DNA of 64,000 nucleotides from assembly GCF_000948415.1 (NCBI RefSeq), contig NZ_JYII01000012.1:1-64000 (forward strand), in the 5' to 3' direction. Position numbers and translations under genes: made by a program. Below the pieces are notes generated by a model. The model made no database searches, was not told the DNA's origin, and saw nothing but the letters and a program-made list of their open reading frames with translations. The stretch comes from Thalassospira sp. HJ. GTDB lineage: Bacteria > Pseudomonadota > Alphaproteobacteria > Rhodospirillales > Thalassospiraceae. Positions 36,743-45,687 of this stretch are shown one piece after another (within the stretch, counting starts at the first letter, position 1; each line of letters starts with the position of its first letter).

Positions 36743-37678
36743 ATGCGTTCCCTTATCCTTTCTGCCGTTGCGGCAGTCACTTTTGCCTTTGCCGGCAGTG
36801 CTGCGCAGGCGGAACGCCTGACCGAACAGCCGCTGGTCGATGCCAACTGGGTTTCGGAAAATCTTGATAACCCGTCGCTGGTCGTTGTCGATATCCGTTC
36901 GTTGACCAAGGAAGGCAGCCCGTATGAGGCTGGCCACATTCCGGGTGCGGTTTATGCGCCTTATGGCAAGTTCGGCTGGCGTGCAAAGGTCAATGACGTG
37001 GTTGGCATGCTGCCGCCAGTTGATGTGATTTCCCAGCGCATCGGTGCGCTTGGCATCGACAATGACAAACAGGTTGTTGTGGTGCCGGCCGGTGTGAACA
37101 GCTCGGACTTTGGTTCTGCCACCCGTGTTTACTGGACCTTCAAGGTTCTTGGCCATGACGCCGTTACCATCCTTGATGGTGGTCAGCGCGCTTGGCTCGC
37201 TGCTGGCAAGGAAGTCTCGACCGATACGGTCGCACCGAGTGCGGTCGCATTCAATGCCGATTTCCGTCCTGAACTTCTGGCAACTGCCGATGACGTTGCC
37301 AAGGCACGCGCCGAAGGTGTCGAGCTTGTTGATGCCCGCCCGGTTGCTCAGTTCACCGGTCAGGCCAAAAGCGGCGTGGTTGCCCGCCCGGGTGCCGTTC
37401 CGGGTGCGAAAAACATCCCGCAGTCGAAATTCTATAGCGATCAGGATGGCGCCTTTGTTGCTGCTGACGTGATCGAGGGGCTTGTTGCGGATGCTGGCGT
37501 TTCTTCTGACGCCAAGGAAATCACCTATTGCAATACCGGTCATTGGGCATCGGTTGCATGGTTCGGTCTTTCCGAAGTGATGGGCAACAAGAACACAGCC
37601 ATGTATGATGGTTCCCTGACCGAATGGGCGGCTGACCCGAACCGTGAAATGGTGATCCCGGAAACCCCGGGCTCCTGA
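36743..37678 (+). CDS. Periplasmic tandem-rhodanese sulfurtransferase
   Basis: Protein of 311 aa from the ATG with GGAGA upstream. Residues 1-22 form a signal peptide ending SAAQA. Two rhodanese domains follow, at about 30-150 and 170-295. The first lacks cysteine at the active loop (PAGVNSSDFG). The second has the persulfide-forming Cys in TYCNTGHWAS. It transfers sulfane sulfur, from thiosulfate or polysulfide, in the periplasm. It is followed by a terminator and then a YeeE/YedE channel, so it may hand sulfur to that channel. Confidence 0.85.
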   Translation: MRSLILSAVAAVTFAFAGSAAQAERLTEQPLVDANWVSENLDNPSLVVVDIRSLTKEGSPYEAGHIPGAVYAPYGKFGWRAKVNDVVGMLPPVDVISQRIGALGIDNDKQVVVVPAGVNSSDFGSATRVYWTFKVLGHDAVTILDGGQRAWLAAGKEVSTDTVAPSAVAFNADFRPELLATADDVAKARAEGVELVDARPVAQFTGQAKSGVVARPGAVPGAKNIPQSKFYSDQDGAFVAADVIEGLVADAGVSSDAKEITYCNTGHWASVAWFGLSEVMGNKNTAMYDGSLTEWAADPNREMVIPETPGS

Positions 37679-37708
37679 TCGGCTCCTGACAGCTTCGAAC
37701 ATTTTGGA

Positions 37709-37739
37709 CGGAACCGGGCGACCGGTTCCGTTTTCATTT
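37709..37739 (+). terminator. Rho-independent terminator after the rhodanese gene
   Basis: CGGAACCGG-GCGA-CCGGTTCCG: a perfect 9-bp stem with a GNRA loop, then TTTTCATTT. Confidence 0.85.
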
Positions 37740-37770
37740 AAGTATCTGATTTCAGTTATTGAGCCTCACC

Positions 37771-38982
37771 ATGTCTGAAACGACCCTAAAAGCTAATCCG
37801 GGAAATCCGGGTTTTACCTTTGACAAGGGACCGGCTGCCATCACCGCCGTCCTGTTTGTCATTGTCGGTATCGCAATTTCCCAGGCCGTCGACCTTAAGC
37901 AGGCTGTTCTGTATGGCCTTGGCGGATTGCTGGGCATTGCGCTTTATCATGCATCCTTTGGTTTCACCGGCGGCTGGCGACGGTTTTCCGTTGAAAAGCG
38001 CGGCCGTGCCTTGCGTGCGCAGCTTTTGATGATTGCGGTTGCGGCGGCGGCCTTTATCCCGATGCTTTCGCTTGGTAGTCCGCTGGGTGGATCTGTTGTC
38101 GGGGCGGTGGCACCTGTCGGGATCTCGGTTCTGATCGGGGCGTTTCTGTTTGGTCTTGGCATGCAGCTTGGCGGTGGCTGTGGTTCTGGCACGCTGTTCA
38201 CCGTTGGCGGTGGCAGTGCGCGCATGCTCCTCACACTCGTCTTCTTTATTATTGGTGCGGTGATCGGCACGGCCCATCTGCCGATGTGGCTGGAACTGCC
38301 GTCCCTGCCGCCGATGAGCCTGGGCCGTGAATTTGGTATTGGCGGTGGCCTTGCCGTGACCTTTGGTGGCTTGGCGTTGGTAGCGCTTCTGACCGTGTTC
38401 GTTGAAAAGCGTGCCCATGGCGGACTTGAAGTTGTTTCAAGTGCCCCGCGCAAAGGCCTTGCGCGGTTCTTCCATGGTCCGTGGCCGCTGGTCTGGACCG
38501 GCTTGCTTCTGGCGGGCTTGAATGTTGCGACGCTTTTGATTGCCGGGCATCCGTGGTCGATCACCTTTGGCTTTGGCCTATGGGGTGCAAAGATCGCGCA
38601 GGTGATTGGTATTCCGGTTGAAACTTGGGAGTTCTGGAACTGGGGTGGTCCTGCGCGTGCGCTTGGTAACTCGGTCTTGCAAGACAATACCTCGGTGATG
38701 AATTTCGGCATCGTGATCGGGGCTGCCTTTGCGGCCGCTCTTGCGGGTAAGTTCGCGCCAAAGGTTTCCGTTCCGGTCGCATCCCTTCTGGCGGCGGCAA
38801 TCGGTGGGCTTTTGATGGGCTATGGCGCGCGTCTGGCCTTTGGCTGCAACATCGGTGCGTTCTTTAGCGGGATCGCTTCGGGCAGCGTGCATGGCTGGCT
38901 TTGGTTTGCGCTGGCGTTTGCTGGCAGCTGGGTTGGCATTGCGCTGCGTCCGATCTTTGGAATGGATGGTTTCCGGAAATGA
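37771..38982 (+). CDS. YeeE/YedE-family sulfur (thiosulfate) transporter
   Basis: Protein of 403 aa from ATG 37771; an in-frame TTG at 37759 is weaker. It has about nine or more TM helices and the two conserved cysteine loops of the family: LGGGCGSGTLFTVGGGSARM near 135-155 and ARLAFGCNIGAFFSGIASGS near 352-371. These line the conduction path in the thiosulfate channel TsuA, as known for that family. It overlaps the next gene, the cysteine-rich protein, by 4 bases. Confidence 0.85.
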   Translation: MSETTLKANPGNPGFTFDKGPAAITAVLFVIVGIAISQAVDLKQAVLYGLGGLLGIALYHASFGFTGGWRRFSVEKRGRALRAQLLMIAVAAAAFIPMLSLGSPLGGSVVGAVAPVGISVLIGAFLFGLGMQLGGGCGSGTLFTVGGGSARMLLTLVFFIIGAVIGTAHLPMWLELPSLPPMSLGREFGIGGGLAVTFGGLALVALLTVFVEKRAHGGLEVVSSAPRKGLARFFHGPWPLVWTGLLLAGLNVATLLIAGHPWSITFGFGLWGAKIAQVIGIPVETWEFWNWGGPARALGNSVLQDNTSVMNFGIVIGAAFAAALAGKFAPKVSVPVASLLAAAIGGLLMGYGARLAFGCNIGAFFSGIASGSVHGWLWFALAFAGSWVGIALRPIFGMDGFRK

Positions 38983-39614
38983 GCGAGAAAAACACACTTC
39001 TGTTTGGTGCGGTCTTCCTTGCTGCAACCGGTGCCGTTGCGCTTGACCATTATAGCCACACCGCAAATATCCCCGCCGTTGCCAATCCGGCCCCGGCCAA
39101 ACTTCCGGCGGCTGGCAGCAACCCGTGCGCTGCAAATCCGTGTGGCGCCAATCCGTGCGGCGCCAATCCATGCGGTGCGAACCCCTGTGGGGCCGGGTAC
39201 AATCCTTGTGCGGCGAATCCCTGCGCGGCAAATCCTTGTGGGGCGGGATATAACCCGTGCGCTGCAAACCCGTGTGCGGCAAGCCCTTGTTCTGCCAACC
39301 CATGTGCGGCTTATAACCCGTGCGGGGCGGCGGGAGCTGGCAGTCCGTGTGGCGGATTTAACCCGTGCGGTGTCCGTTCGGTTAATCCGTGCGCAGCGGG
39401 AAGCCCCTGTGCGGCGAGCAATCCTTGTGCAGCCTATAGCCCATGTGCGGCAGCGCCATGTGGGGCGTCGCCTTGTGCCGCATCGCCTTGTGCCGCATCG
39501 CCATGCGCACCAGCGGCGAGTAACCCGTGTGCAGCGGCAAATCCCTGTGCCGCTTTTAACCCGTGCGGGGCGTCCAATCCGTGTGCGGCAGGTAATCCTT
39601 GCGCGGCGTATTGA
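38979..39614 (+). CDS. Membrane-anchored Pro-Cys repeat protein (28 cysteines)
   Basis: Protein of 211 aa; the ATG overlaps the YeeE stop (ATGA). Residues 6-22 form one hydrophobic segment (anchor or signal) and residues 23-46 a Pro/Ala linker. The rest is repeats of the form [N/S/A]-P-C-[A/G]-A with period mostly 4-6. I count 28 cysteines from residue 50 to 208, and every one follows a proline. There is almost no charge after residue 42. I do not recognise a named family. Coupling to a sulfur channel and a rhodanese suggests exported thiols that carry sulfane sulfur or metal; this is inference. Compositional bias makes homology searches hazardous. Confidence 0.75.
   Translation: MSEKNTLLFGAVFLAATGAVALDHYSHTANIPAVANPAPAKLPAAGSNPCAANPCGANPCGANPCGANPCGAGYNPCAANPCAANPCGAGYNPCAANPCAASPCSANPCAAYNPCGAAGAGSPCGGFNPCGVRSVNPCAAGSPCAASNPCAAYSPCAAAPCGASPCAASPCAASPCAPAASNPCAAANPCAAFNPCGASNPCAAGNPCAAY
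39118..39611 (+). repeat. Imperfect tandem repeat coding for Asn-Pro-Cys units
   Basis: Degenerate 12-18-base units built on AAYCCNTGYGC. Synonymous variation between units (ccgtgc, ccatgt, ccttgt, ccctgt) shows that the amino-acid pattern, not the DNA, is being kept. Confidence 0.7.
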
Positions 39615-39938
39615 CGCTGTTCTTGGGGTGAAAATCCAAAAACACCAACGGCATGGCAGCGCAATTCTGCCGTGCCGTTGTGCGTAAAACGCGGGGCTGT
39701 AACAAATATCCCGTTTGACAAGGCGATAAAACTCTGCGCATGGTGGGGTCGATATTTGATCGCTCCAGAAGCGTAGAGGGAAGGAAACTTTCCTACTGTC
39801 GAGTGATTGACCTAAGAACGCATTGAAGTGTCCAGCTACGCGGATGTTTCCTGAACTGCAAGGCGCAGACCTGATTACTTTATATTCCCGGGCGATGTCC
39901 CAGCTGTCTGCAGCCTCTAATCCACGAGTTATCCTTAT
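39615..39938. other. Gap before the DEAD-box gene
   Basis: 324 bases without a gene. A 13-bp stem with one G-U pair (39647-39659 with 39667-39679) lies after the cysteine-rich gene but lacks a T-run. The remainder is presumably the helicase leader; I saw no definite promoter or cold-shock box. Confidence 0.4.
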
Positions 39939-41750
39939 TTGACCCAGTTTTCCGAACTTGGCTTGGCCGAGCCGGTCCTGCGCGCGCTTGCACAAGAGGG
40001 CTATGACGCGCCGACCCCGATCCAGGCACAGTCCATTCCTTCGCTGCTTGAAGGCAAGGACCTGCTTGGTATCGCACAGACCGGTACCGGCAAGACGGCA
40101 GCCTTTGCCCTGCCGATCCTTGATCGTCTTTCCAAATCCGATACCCGCACGCCCAAGGGCGCTTGCCGTGTACTTGTTCTTGCGCCGACGCGTGAACTGG
40201 CCGCCCAGATCGGCGACAGTTTCCGTGCCTATGGCCGGTTTTTGAATGTTCGCACGGCGGTTGTCGTTGGCGGCGTTGCCCATGGTCCGCAGATCAAGGC
40301 GATTACGCCCGGTGTTGAAGTGCTTGTCGCGACACCTGGTCGTCTGCTTGATCATGTTGATAGTGGCAAGCTGACGCTCAAGCATGTTGAGGTCGTCGTT
40401 CTTGATGAAGCCGATCATATGCTTGATCTGGGCTTCCTGCCGCCGATCAAACGCATCATCAAGATGTTGCCGCGCGAACGTCAGAACCTGTTCTTCTCTG
40501 CCACCATGCCGACCCAGATCGGTCAGCTGGCAGGGGATATGCTGTCTGATCCGGTAAAGGTTTCGGTCACCCCGGTTGCCACCACGCAGGAACGCGTGGA
40601 CCAGTCGGTCTATCTGATCGAACGTACCCGCAAGCGTCAGCTGCTGGCAGAACTTCTTGATAATCCGGCGTTTAAGCGCACGCTGGTCTTTACCCGTACC
40701 AAGCGCGGGGCGGATCGGGTGGCGCGCCATCTTGAAGCCAATAAGATCAGTGCGGCTGCCATTCACGGCAATAAAAGCCAGAACCAGCGTGAACGCGCAC
40801 TTAATGCGTTTAAGGATGGTCAGATTGGTGTGCTGGTTGCGACCGACATCGCAGCCCGCGGTATTGATGTTGATGGCGTGACTCACGTTGTGAACTTTGA
40901 GCTGCCGAACGTGCCGGAAAGCTATGTCCACCGTATTGGCCGCACCGCCCGTGGCGGTGCCAGCGGAACCGCCATCGCATTTTGTGATGACGAGGAGCGC
41001 GGTCTTCTGCGCGATATCGAAAAAACCACCCGTCAGTCGATCCCGGTGATTGACCGTCGTGATGCCGAGGCTGCTGCCGAACAGGAAGCGCAGTCCGAGG
41101 CCGCACGCGAAGCCAACAAGGGCCGTCGCAGCAATGGTGGTGGTCAGGGTCGTGGCAATGGTGGTCGCGGCAATGCTGGCCGTGGTGCTGCTGGTGGTAA
41201 TCGCGGCAATGGCCGTGGGCCGCGCCAGGGTGATGGTCAGCGTCAGGACGCGCGTGGCAGTGCGCCGCGTCGTGATCGCAATGATGGCAACAAACCCAAT
41301 CCGCGCCGCGAAGGCGAGGGTGGTCGTGCTGCTGAAGGTGCTTCTGGCGAACAGGCCGCAAGCAATCCGGCGCTTGAGAAATCCAAAAGCCGTTACAAGG
41401 GCGGGATGAAAACCAGACCCGCCAATGGTAACGGCAACGCTGCCGAGAATGGCGCGCGTTCGAATGACGGACGCAAGCGCCCGGCGAAGCGGGTTTCGTC
41501 CGATGGTCAACGTCGTGATCGGGCCAAGGGCGACAATTCAATTTCTTCCGGTCTGTCCTTTATGGGCAGCACCGAGGAACGCCGCGCGAATGGTAACGGG
41601 GCCAAGGGCGCCCGGAATGCCAGACCGCAAGGTAAAAGCGGCGGTGCAAACCGTAACCGCAATCACCGTGGTTCCCAGTCTGGCGGGCAGCCGGGCGGCG
41701 GAGGCCACAAGACTTCCCCGGGCAATCAGAAAAGACGCGATCGCGCCTGA
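39939..41750 (+). CDS. DEAD-box ATP-dependent RNA helicase, RhlE type
   Basis: Protein of 603 aa with a TTG start; the protein begins MTQFSELGLAEPVLRAL, which is where the family begins, and no ATG is nearby. Motifs in order: Q motif (PTPIQAQSIP), Walker A AQTGTGKT at 46-53, PTRELA, TPGR, LDEADHML, SAT, and HRIGRTARGG. The last ~220 residues are Gly/Arg/Asn-rich and basic, a disordered RNA-binding tail. It unwinds structured RNA in ribosome assembly or mRNA decay. Followed 80 bases later by cspA, it fits a cold-response pair. Confidence 0.88.
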   Translation: MTQFSELGLAEPVLRALAQEGYDAPTPIQAQSIPSLLEGKDLLGIAQTGTGKTAAFALPILDRLSKSDTRTPKGACRVLVLAPTRELAAQIGDSFRAYGRFLNVRTAVVVGGVAHGPQIKAITPGVEVLVATPGRLLDHVDSGKLTLKHVEVVVLDEADHMLDLGFLPPIKRIIKMLPRERQNLFFSATMPTQIGQLAGDMLSDPVKVSVTPVATTQERVDQSVYLIERTRKRQLLAELLDNPAFKRTLVFTRTKRGADRVARHLEANKISAAAIHGNKSQNQRERALNAFKDGQIGVLVATDIAARGIDVDGVTHVVNFELPNVPESYVHRIGRTARGGASGTAIAFCDDEERGLLRDIEKTTRQSIPVIDRRDAEAAAEQEAQSEAAREANKGRRSNGGGQGRGNGGRGNAGRGAAGGNRGNGRGPRQGDGQRQDARGSAPRRDRNDGNKPNPRREGEGGRAAEGASGEQAASNPALEKSKSRYKGGMKTRPANGNGNAAENGARSNDGRKRPAKRVSSDGQRRDRAKGDNSISSGLSFMGSTEERRANGNGAKGARNARPQGKSGGANRNRNHRGSQSGGQPGGGGHKTSPGNQKRRDRA

Positions 41751-41830
41751 TTTGATTGACCGGACACAGATAGGCACACCCACGCGGGGTGTGTCACAAC
41801 GCCAATCAATACTCGATAGGAGATTTTAAG

Positions 41831-42040
41831 ATGGCATCAGGTACCGTTAAATGGTTCAACGCAACTAAAGGTTTTGGTTTCATTCAGCCGGACGAAGGCG
41901 GAAATGACGTATTCCTGCACATCAGCGCTGTTGAGCGCGCTGGCATGGGCCACCCGCAGGAAGGCGACAAAATCAACTACGAACTGCGCACCGACTCCCG
42001 TTCGGGTCGCGTTTCGGCTGACGATCTGTCCGCTGGCTAA
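41831..42040 (+). CDS. cspA: Cold-shock protein, CspA family
   Basis: Protein of 69 aa. RNP1 KGFGFIQ and RNP2 DVFLHISAV are intact, with the opening GTVKWFNATKGFG. It binds single-stranded RNA or DNA as a chaperone. A strong AGGAGA site precedes the ATG. It may be read from the helicase transcript or from its own promoter in the 80-base gap. Confidence 0.92.
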   Translation: MASGTVKWFNATKGFGFIQPDEGGNDVFLHISAVERAGMGHPQEGDKINYELRTDSRSGRVSADDLSAG

Positions 42041-42082
42041 TTCGGCTTGTCCTTCCTTGTGAAGGGCGCCGCATTAACGAAG

Positions 42083-42117
42083 CCCCCATCCGGGAAACCG
42101 GGTGGGGGTTTTGTTTT
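42083..42117 (+). terminator. Rho-independent terminator after cspA
   Basis: CCCCCATCCGG-GAAA-CCGGGTGGGGG with one G-U pair and a GNRA loop, followed by TTTTGTTTT. Confidence 0.9.
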
Positions 42118-42244
42118 GCGCTTTTATTTGTTGATGATGCATTTATGACATCTGCCTAGTAACGTCATGAAAGATTTAGCGATTCCAGAACAAGCTGCTA
42201 GAAGAATTGGATGAGAATGCAACTGCCAAGATGTGATCGTGCCG

Positions 42245-43474
42245 ATGGCCAATGACGTGAGATCCCCACAGCACAGCGTGACAAAAGGCCAGAGCCCGGT
42301 TGTTGCGCTTTTGGATCGTTATCCATTTCTGGTGCTGGGGTTGCTTCTGATGGGGGCGTTTACCTCAAGCGGGGCGGTGCCGTTGGCAGGGCTTTACGTG
42401 GTTGAAGGCCTGGGGGAGCCGCCATGGAAGCTTAGCATGGTGATGATCATTCAGGTCAGCATCACGCTTCTGGCAAACCGGACGTTCGGGCGAGCAATTG
42501 ATCGCGGGGTTCCGGTCAAGATTTTGCTGGTGACCAGCATCCTGTGTTTCACCGCCGGCATGGCGATCCTTGCGACGTTTCAGGTTTACTGGGTCTATCT
42601 GGTGATTGTCTCGGTCCTGCTTGGCGTCGGGGCCGGTGCGCTTTCGGTGATGTATAGTTTCGGGCGGTTGTTTGCCGAACAGACCGGGCGTGATGTCGTC
42701 AAGTTCAATGGCTTTTTGCGCATGCAGACTTCGCTTGGCTGGATGGTCGGGCCGGCGGCGTCGCTTTCATTTTATGCGGCATTCGGGTTTTCGGCGACCT
42801 ATTACACGATTGCCGGGTTGGCGGTGATCTGGTTTGGCTTCTGCTTGCTGACCGTGCCCAATGTCTTCAAAACCCATCATCCCGATAGCCTTGCCCACGG
42901 TGGCAAGGTGCCGCTCAATGTCGGACTTTTATTGGCCTGTGTGCCGGTGTTTTTCATAGGTGCGGCCAATGTGGTGTTTGTGTCGGCCATGCCACTTTAT
43001 TTCTCGACCGAGCTTGGTTTGATGGCATCTTCGGCGGGGTTTGCGCTAACCGTGAAATGCTTTGTCGAGGTGGTGGTAATCTATTATTGCGCGTCGCTGA
43101 TCAAACGCACGGGGGAGCGCAAGGGCATGCTGATTGCGGCCCTTTTGGGGGCTGTGTTCTTTGGCCTGATTTATCAGGCGACCACGCTTTTTGATGTGCT
43201 GGCACTGGCCGCCCTTGATGGCATCTATTACGGCATCTTTGCCGGGATCAGCATGACATTCGTTCAGAATTTCGCCACCGACCAGCCCGGTGTCGCCACC
43301 AGCTATTATGTCAGCACGCTGTTTGTTGGCGGTCTGATCGGGAACCTTTTGACCGGGGTGGTTGCCAGTGCGTTTGATTTCCAGACGACGGTTTTGATGG
43401 CGTGTGGTTTTGCCTTTGTCGGCGCGGTGGTTCTGGCGATGATGCGCGATGCAAGAACAGCTGCCACGGCATAG
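42245..43474 (+). CDS. MFS transporter, sugar-efflux (SET) like
   Basis: Protein of 409 aa from ATG 42245; a GTG at 42233 is also possible. About twelve hydrophobic helices are visible, in two halves joined by a hydrophilic loop near 205 (KTHHPDSLAHGGK). Motif-A-like NRTFGRAIDRG follows TM2. The overall pattern recalls SetA/SetB sugar exporters, but the substrate is not determinable. It stands alone, followed 50 bases later by a YaiI-family gene. Confidence 0.7.
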   Translation: MANDVRSPQHSVTKGQSPVVALLDRYPFLVLGLLLMGAFTSSGAVPLAGLYVVEGLGEPPWKLSMVMIIQVSITLLANRTFGRAIDRGVPVKILLVTSILCFTAGMAILATFQVYWVYLVIVSVLLGVGAGALSVMYSFGRLFAEQTGRDVVKFNGFLRMQTSLGWMVGPAASLSFYAAFGFSATYYTIAGLAVIWFGFCLLTVPNVFKTHHPDSLAHGGKVPLNVGLLLACVPVFFIGAANVVFVSAMPLYFSTELGLMASSAGFALTVKCFVEVVVIYYCASLIKRTGERKGMLIAALLGAVFFGLIYQATTLFDVLALAALDGIYYGIFAGISMTFVQNFATDQPGVATSYYVSTLFVGGLIGNLLTGVVASAFDFQTTVLMACGFAFVGAVVLAMMRDARTAATA

Positions 43475-43524
43475 CCGGGATCATGTTTGCTTGACTTTGA
43501 TCGCGTCCCATTGATGATCGCGCT

Positions 43525-43998
43525 ATGAACGAAAATACTCAAAACTCCCGCCCGCGTTTGCTGGTTGATGCCGATGCCTGCCCGGTCAAGGCAGAGTGCG
43601 AACGCGTGGCCGAACGTCACCGGATCGAGATGATCTTGGTGTCCAATGGTGGCATTCGCCCGTCGCGTAATCCGCTGATCAAGATCGTGATTGTCCCGCC
43701 GGAACCCGATGCCGCCGATGACTGGATTGCCGAAAATGCGAAGGCACGTGATGTGATCGTGACCAACGACATTCCGCTGGCATCACGCGGGATCGAGATT
43801 GGGGCGAGGGTGCTCAAGGCCAATGGTCAGGAATTTACCGAGGCCAATATTGGTAATGCGCTGGCGGGCCGTGAAATTGCCGCCCACATGCGCGAAGTGA
43901 CTGGCGAGCAGGGGCGCAATGCGTCCTTTACCCAGAAAGACCGGTCAAAGTTTTCAAGCGCGCTTGAGGTCATGGTGCAGGCCGTTCTGCGCGGCTGA
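43525..43998 (+). CDS. YaiI/YqxD-family protein (UPF0178, DUF188)
   Basis: Protein of 157 aa with the family pattern: LLVDADACPVK at 12-22, VTNDIPLASRG near 80, and FTQKDRSKFSSALE near 132. The fold is PIN-like, and a nuclease role has been suspected but is not established. It is chromosomal in many proteobacteria. Confidence 0.87.
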   Translation: MNENTQNSRPRLLVDADACPVKAECERVAERHRIEMILVSNGGIRPSRNPLIKIVIVPPEPDAADDWIAENAKARDVIVTNDIPLASRGIEIGARVLKANGQEFTEANIGNALAGREIAAHMREVTGEQGRNASFTQKDRSKFSSALEVMVQAVLRG

Positions 43999-44017
43999 TC
44001 AGACCAGTTCCATTCCC

Positions 44018-44058
44018 TAAAAAGACGCAGGCCGCCAGATGAAAATCTGACGGCCTGC
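44018..44058 (-). terminator. Terminator for the aldehyde dehydrogenase operon
   Basis: GCAGGCCG pairs with CGGCCTGC and CAGAT with ATCTG around a GAAA loop (one mismatch). In the leftward direction it is followed by GTCTTTTTAG. Confidence 0.75.
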
Positions 44059-44177
44059 ACACAGGTCCTGATTTGGTGAGGGAACAGTTCCCACGAAATC
44101 AGGCTTCCCCCCTGCGTATGCTTTGATAACGGAAAGGCCCGGCGGATGTTCCGCGCGGGCCAATCGCGTGTTGCGGC

Positions 44178-45635
44178 TTAGAACGGGTAGTGGCGTTTGC
44201 CGCTCTGGATCGTGATCCAGCGCATTTCGGTGAATTCATCAATCGATGCCTGGGAACCAAAGCGCCCATAACCGGATGACTTTACGCCACCAAACGGCAT
44301 CTGTGCCTCGTCCTGAACGGTCGGGCTGTTGATGTGGCAAATGCCGCTTTCGATGCGTTTGGCGACTTCCATCGCGCGCGGAATGTTGGTCGAGAAGACG
44401 GCAGAGGACAGGCCATATTCGCTGTCATTGGCGATGCGGACCGCCTCGTCTTCGTCGCCTGCGCGGATGACCACACAGATCGGACCAAAACTTTCCTCGG
44501 AATAGATCTTCATCGCCGGGGTGACGTGATCCAGCAGGATAGCATCCATCAGAACGCCGTCCTTGGCCTTGCCCGAACCGGCAACCAGTTTTGCGCCCTT
44601 GGAAACGGCATCTTCGACCAGTTCCTCGATGCGATTAACTGCCTCGATGCTGACAACGCCGCCCAGAATATGATCGGCCTTGGCCGGATCGCCTGCGGTC
44701 AGGGTTTTGGCCTTGGCCGCCAGTTTGGCGACAAAGTCATCGGCAACGGCATTATCGACGATCAGACGTTCGGTCGACATGCAAATCTGGCCCTGGTTCA
44801 TATAGGCACCAAAGGCAGCACCATTGACCGCTTCATCAAGATCCGCATCATCGAGAACAAGGAACGGTGCCTTGCCGCCCAGTTCCAGCAGAACCGGTTT
44901 AAGGTGTTCGGCACCCAGTTTGGCGATGATGCGTCCGACACGGGTCGAACCGGTGAAGTTGATGCGACGGACAGCTGGATGTGCAATCAGGGTTTCAACG
45001 ATTTCCGGCGCATCTTCCGGCGCATTGGTGACAACGTTAACCACACCTTCCGGTGCGCCAGCCTCGACCAGGCAATCACCGATCAAACGATGCAGGGCCG
45101 GGCACAGTTCGGATGCCTTGAGGACCACGGTATTGCCGCACGCAAGCGGCATGGCAATGGCGCGCGTGCCAAGGATCACCGGGGCGTTCCAGGGGGCAAT
45201 GCCCAGAACCACACCAACTGGCTGACGAATGCCCATCGCCATCAGGCCCGGGGTGTCAGACGGGATCAGATCGCCCTGAATTTGCGTTGTCATGCCACCG
45301 GCTTCACGCAGCATGTTGGCGGCAAGATGGGCGTTAAAACCACCCCACATACGCGTGCTTCCGGTTTCATCGAGAACCAGCTGACCGAACTGATCACCCT
45401 TGGCTTCCATGATGTCGGCGGCCTTAAGCAGGACCTTGCGGCGTGCGCCCGGGCCCATCTTTGACCATTCCGGGAAGGCCGCAGCAGCTGCATCGGCGGC
45501 CTTGCGCGCATCTGCCGCGTTGGCTGCGGCTGCAACGGTTGCAACTTCACCCGTCACCGGGTTCTTGCGTTCAAAGGTGCGGTTGTTGGACGCGTTGACG
45601 TCCTGATTGTCGATCAACAATTTCGTGTCGTTCAT
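44178..45635 (-). CDS. Aldehyde dehydrogenase, vanillin/benzaldehyde dehydrogenase-like
   Basis: Protein of 485 aa from the ATG with AGGAG upstream. Catalytic features are PWNAPVILGTRAIAMPLACGN, NFTGSTRVGRIIA, the Glu in LLELGGKAPF, and the Cys in NQGQICMSTERLIV. These local motifs (MSTER, SPTVQDEAQMPFGG, SGYGRFG) are typical of the aromatic aldehyde (salicylaldehyde/vanillin) branch. It is the last gene downstream of a five-gene ABC transporter, 52 bases after livF, which suggests oxidation of an imported aldehyde or its product. Confidence 0.8.
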   Translation of the reverse strand: MNDTKLLIDNQDVNASNNRTFERKNPVTGEVATVAAAANAADARKAADAAAAAFPEWSKMGPGARRKVLLKAADIMEAKGDQFGQLVLDETGSTRMWGGFNAHLAANMLREAGGMTTQIQGDLIPSDTPGLMAMGIRQPVGVVLGIAPWNAPVILGTRAIAMPLACGNTVVLKASELCPALHRLIGDCLVEAGAPEGVVNVVTNAPEDAPEIVETLIAHPAVRRINFTGSTRVGRIIAKLGAEHLKPVLLELGGKAPFLVLDDADLDEAVNGAAFGAYMNQGQICMSTERLIVDNAVADDFVAKLAAKAKTLTAGDPAKADHILGGVVSIEAVNRIEELVEDAVSKGAKLVAGSGKAKDGVLMDAILLDHVTPAMKIYSEESFGPICVVIRAGDEDEAVRIANDSEYGLSSAVFSTNIPRAMEVAKRIESGICHINSPTVQDEAQMPFGGVKSSGYGRFGSQASIDEFTEMRWITIQSGKRHYPF

Positions 45636-45687
45636 GACGTTTCTCCTGATTTTCTTGTGGTTTGCTGTGCGGTGGCGAAAGACTGCA

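Noticed and set aside
39118-39611. Tandem repeats considered as a CRISPR array
   Set aside because: Units are 12-18 bases, in frame and degenerate, with no unique spacers and no cas genes.
39050-39721. Collagen-like GLAPHG and AAHGL repeat peptides on the minus strand
   Set aside because: Complement of the Asn-Pro-Cys repeat; codon variation fits selection on the plus-strand frame.
38820-41510. 896-codon open frame on the minus strand across the cysteine-rich and helicase genes
   Set aside because: It is antisense to two well-supported genes. Its Thr/Ala/Arg-rich repeats mirror the Gly/Arg codons of the helicase tail, and no domain is visible.
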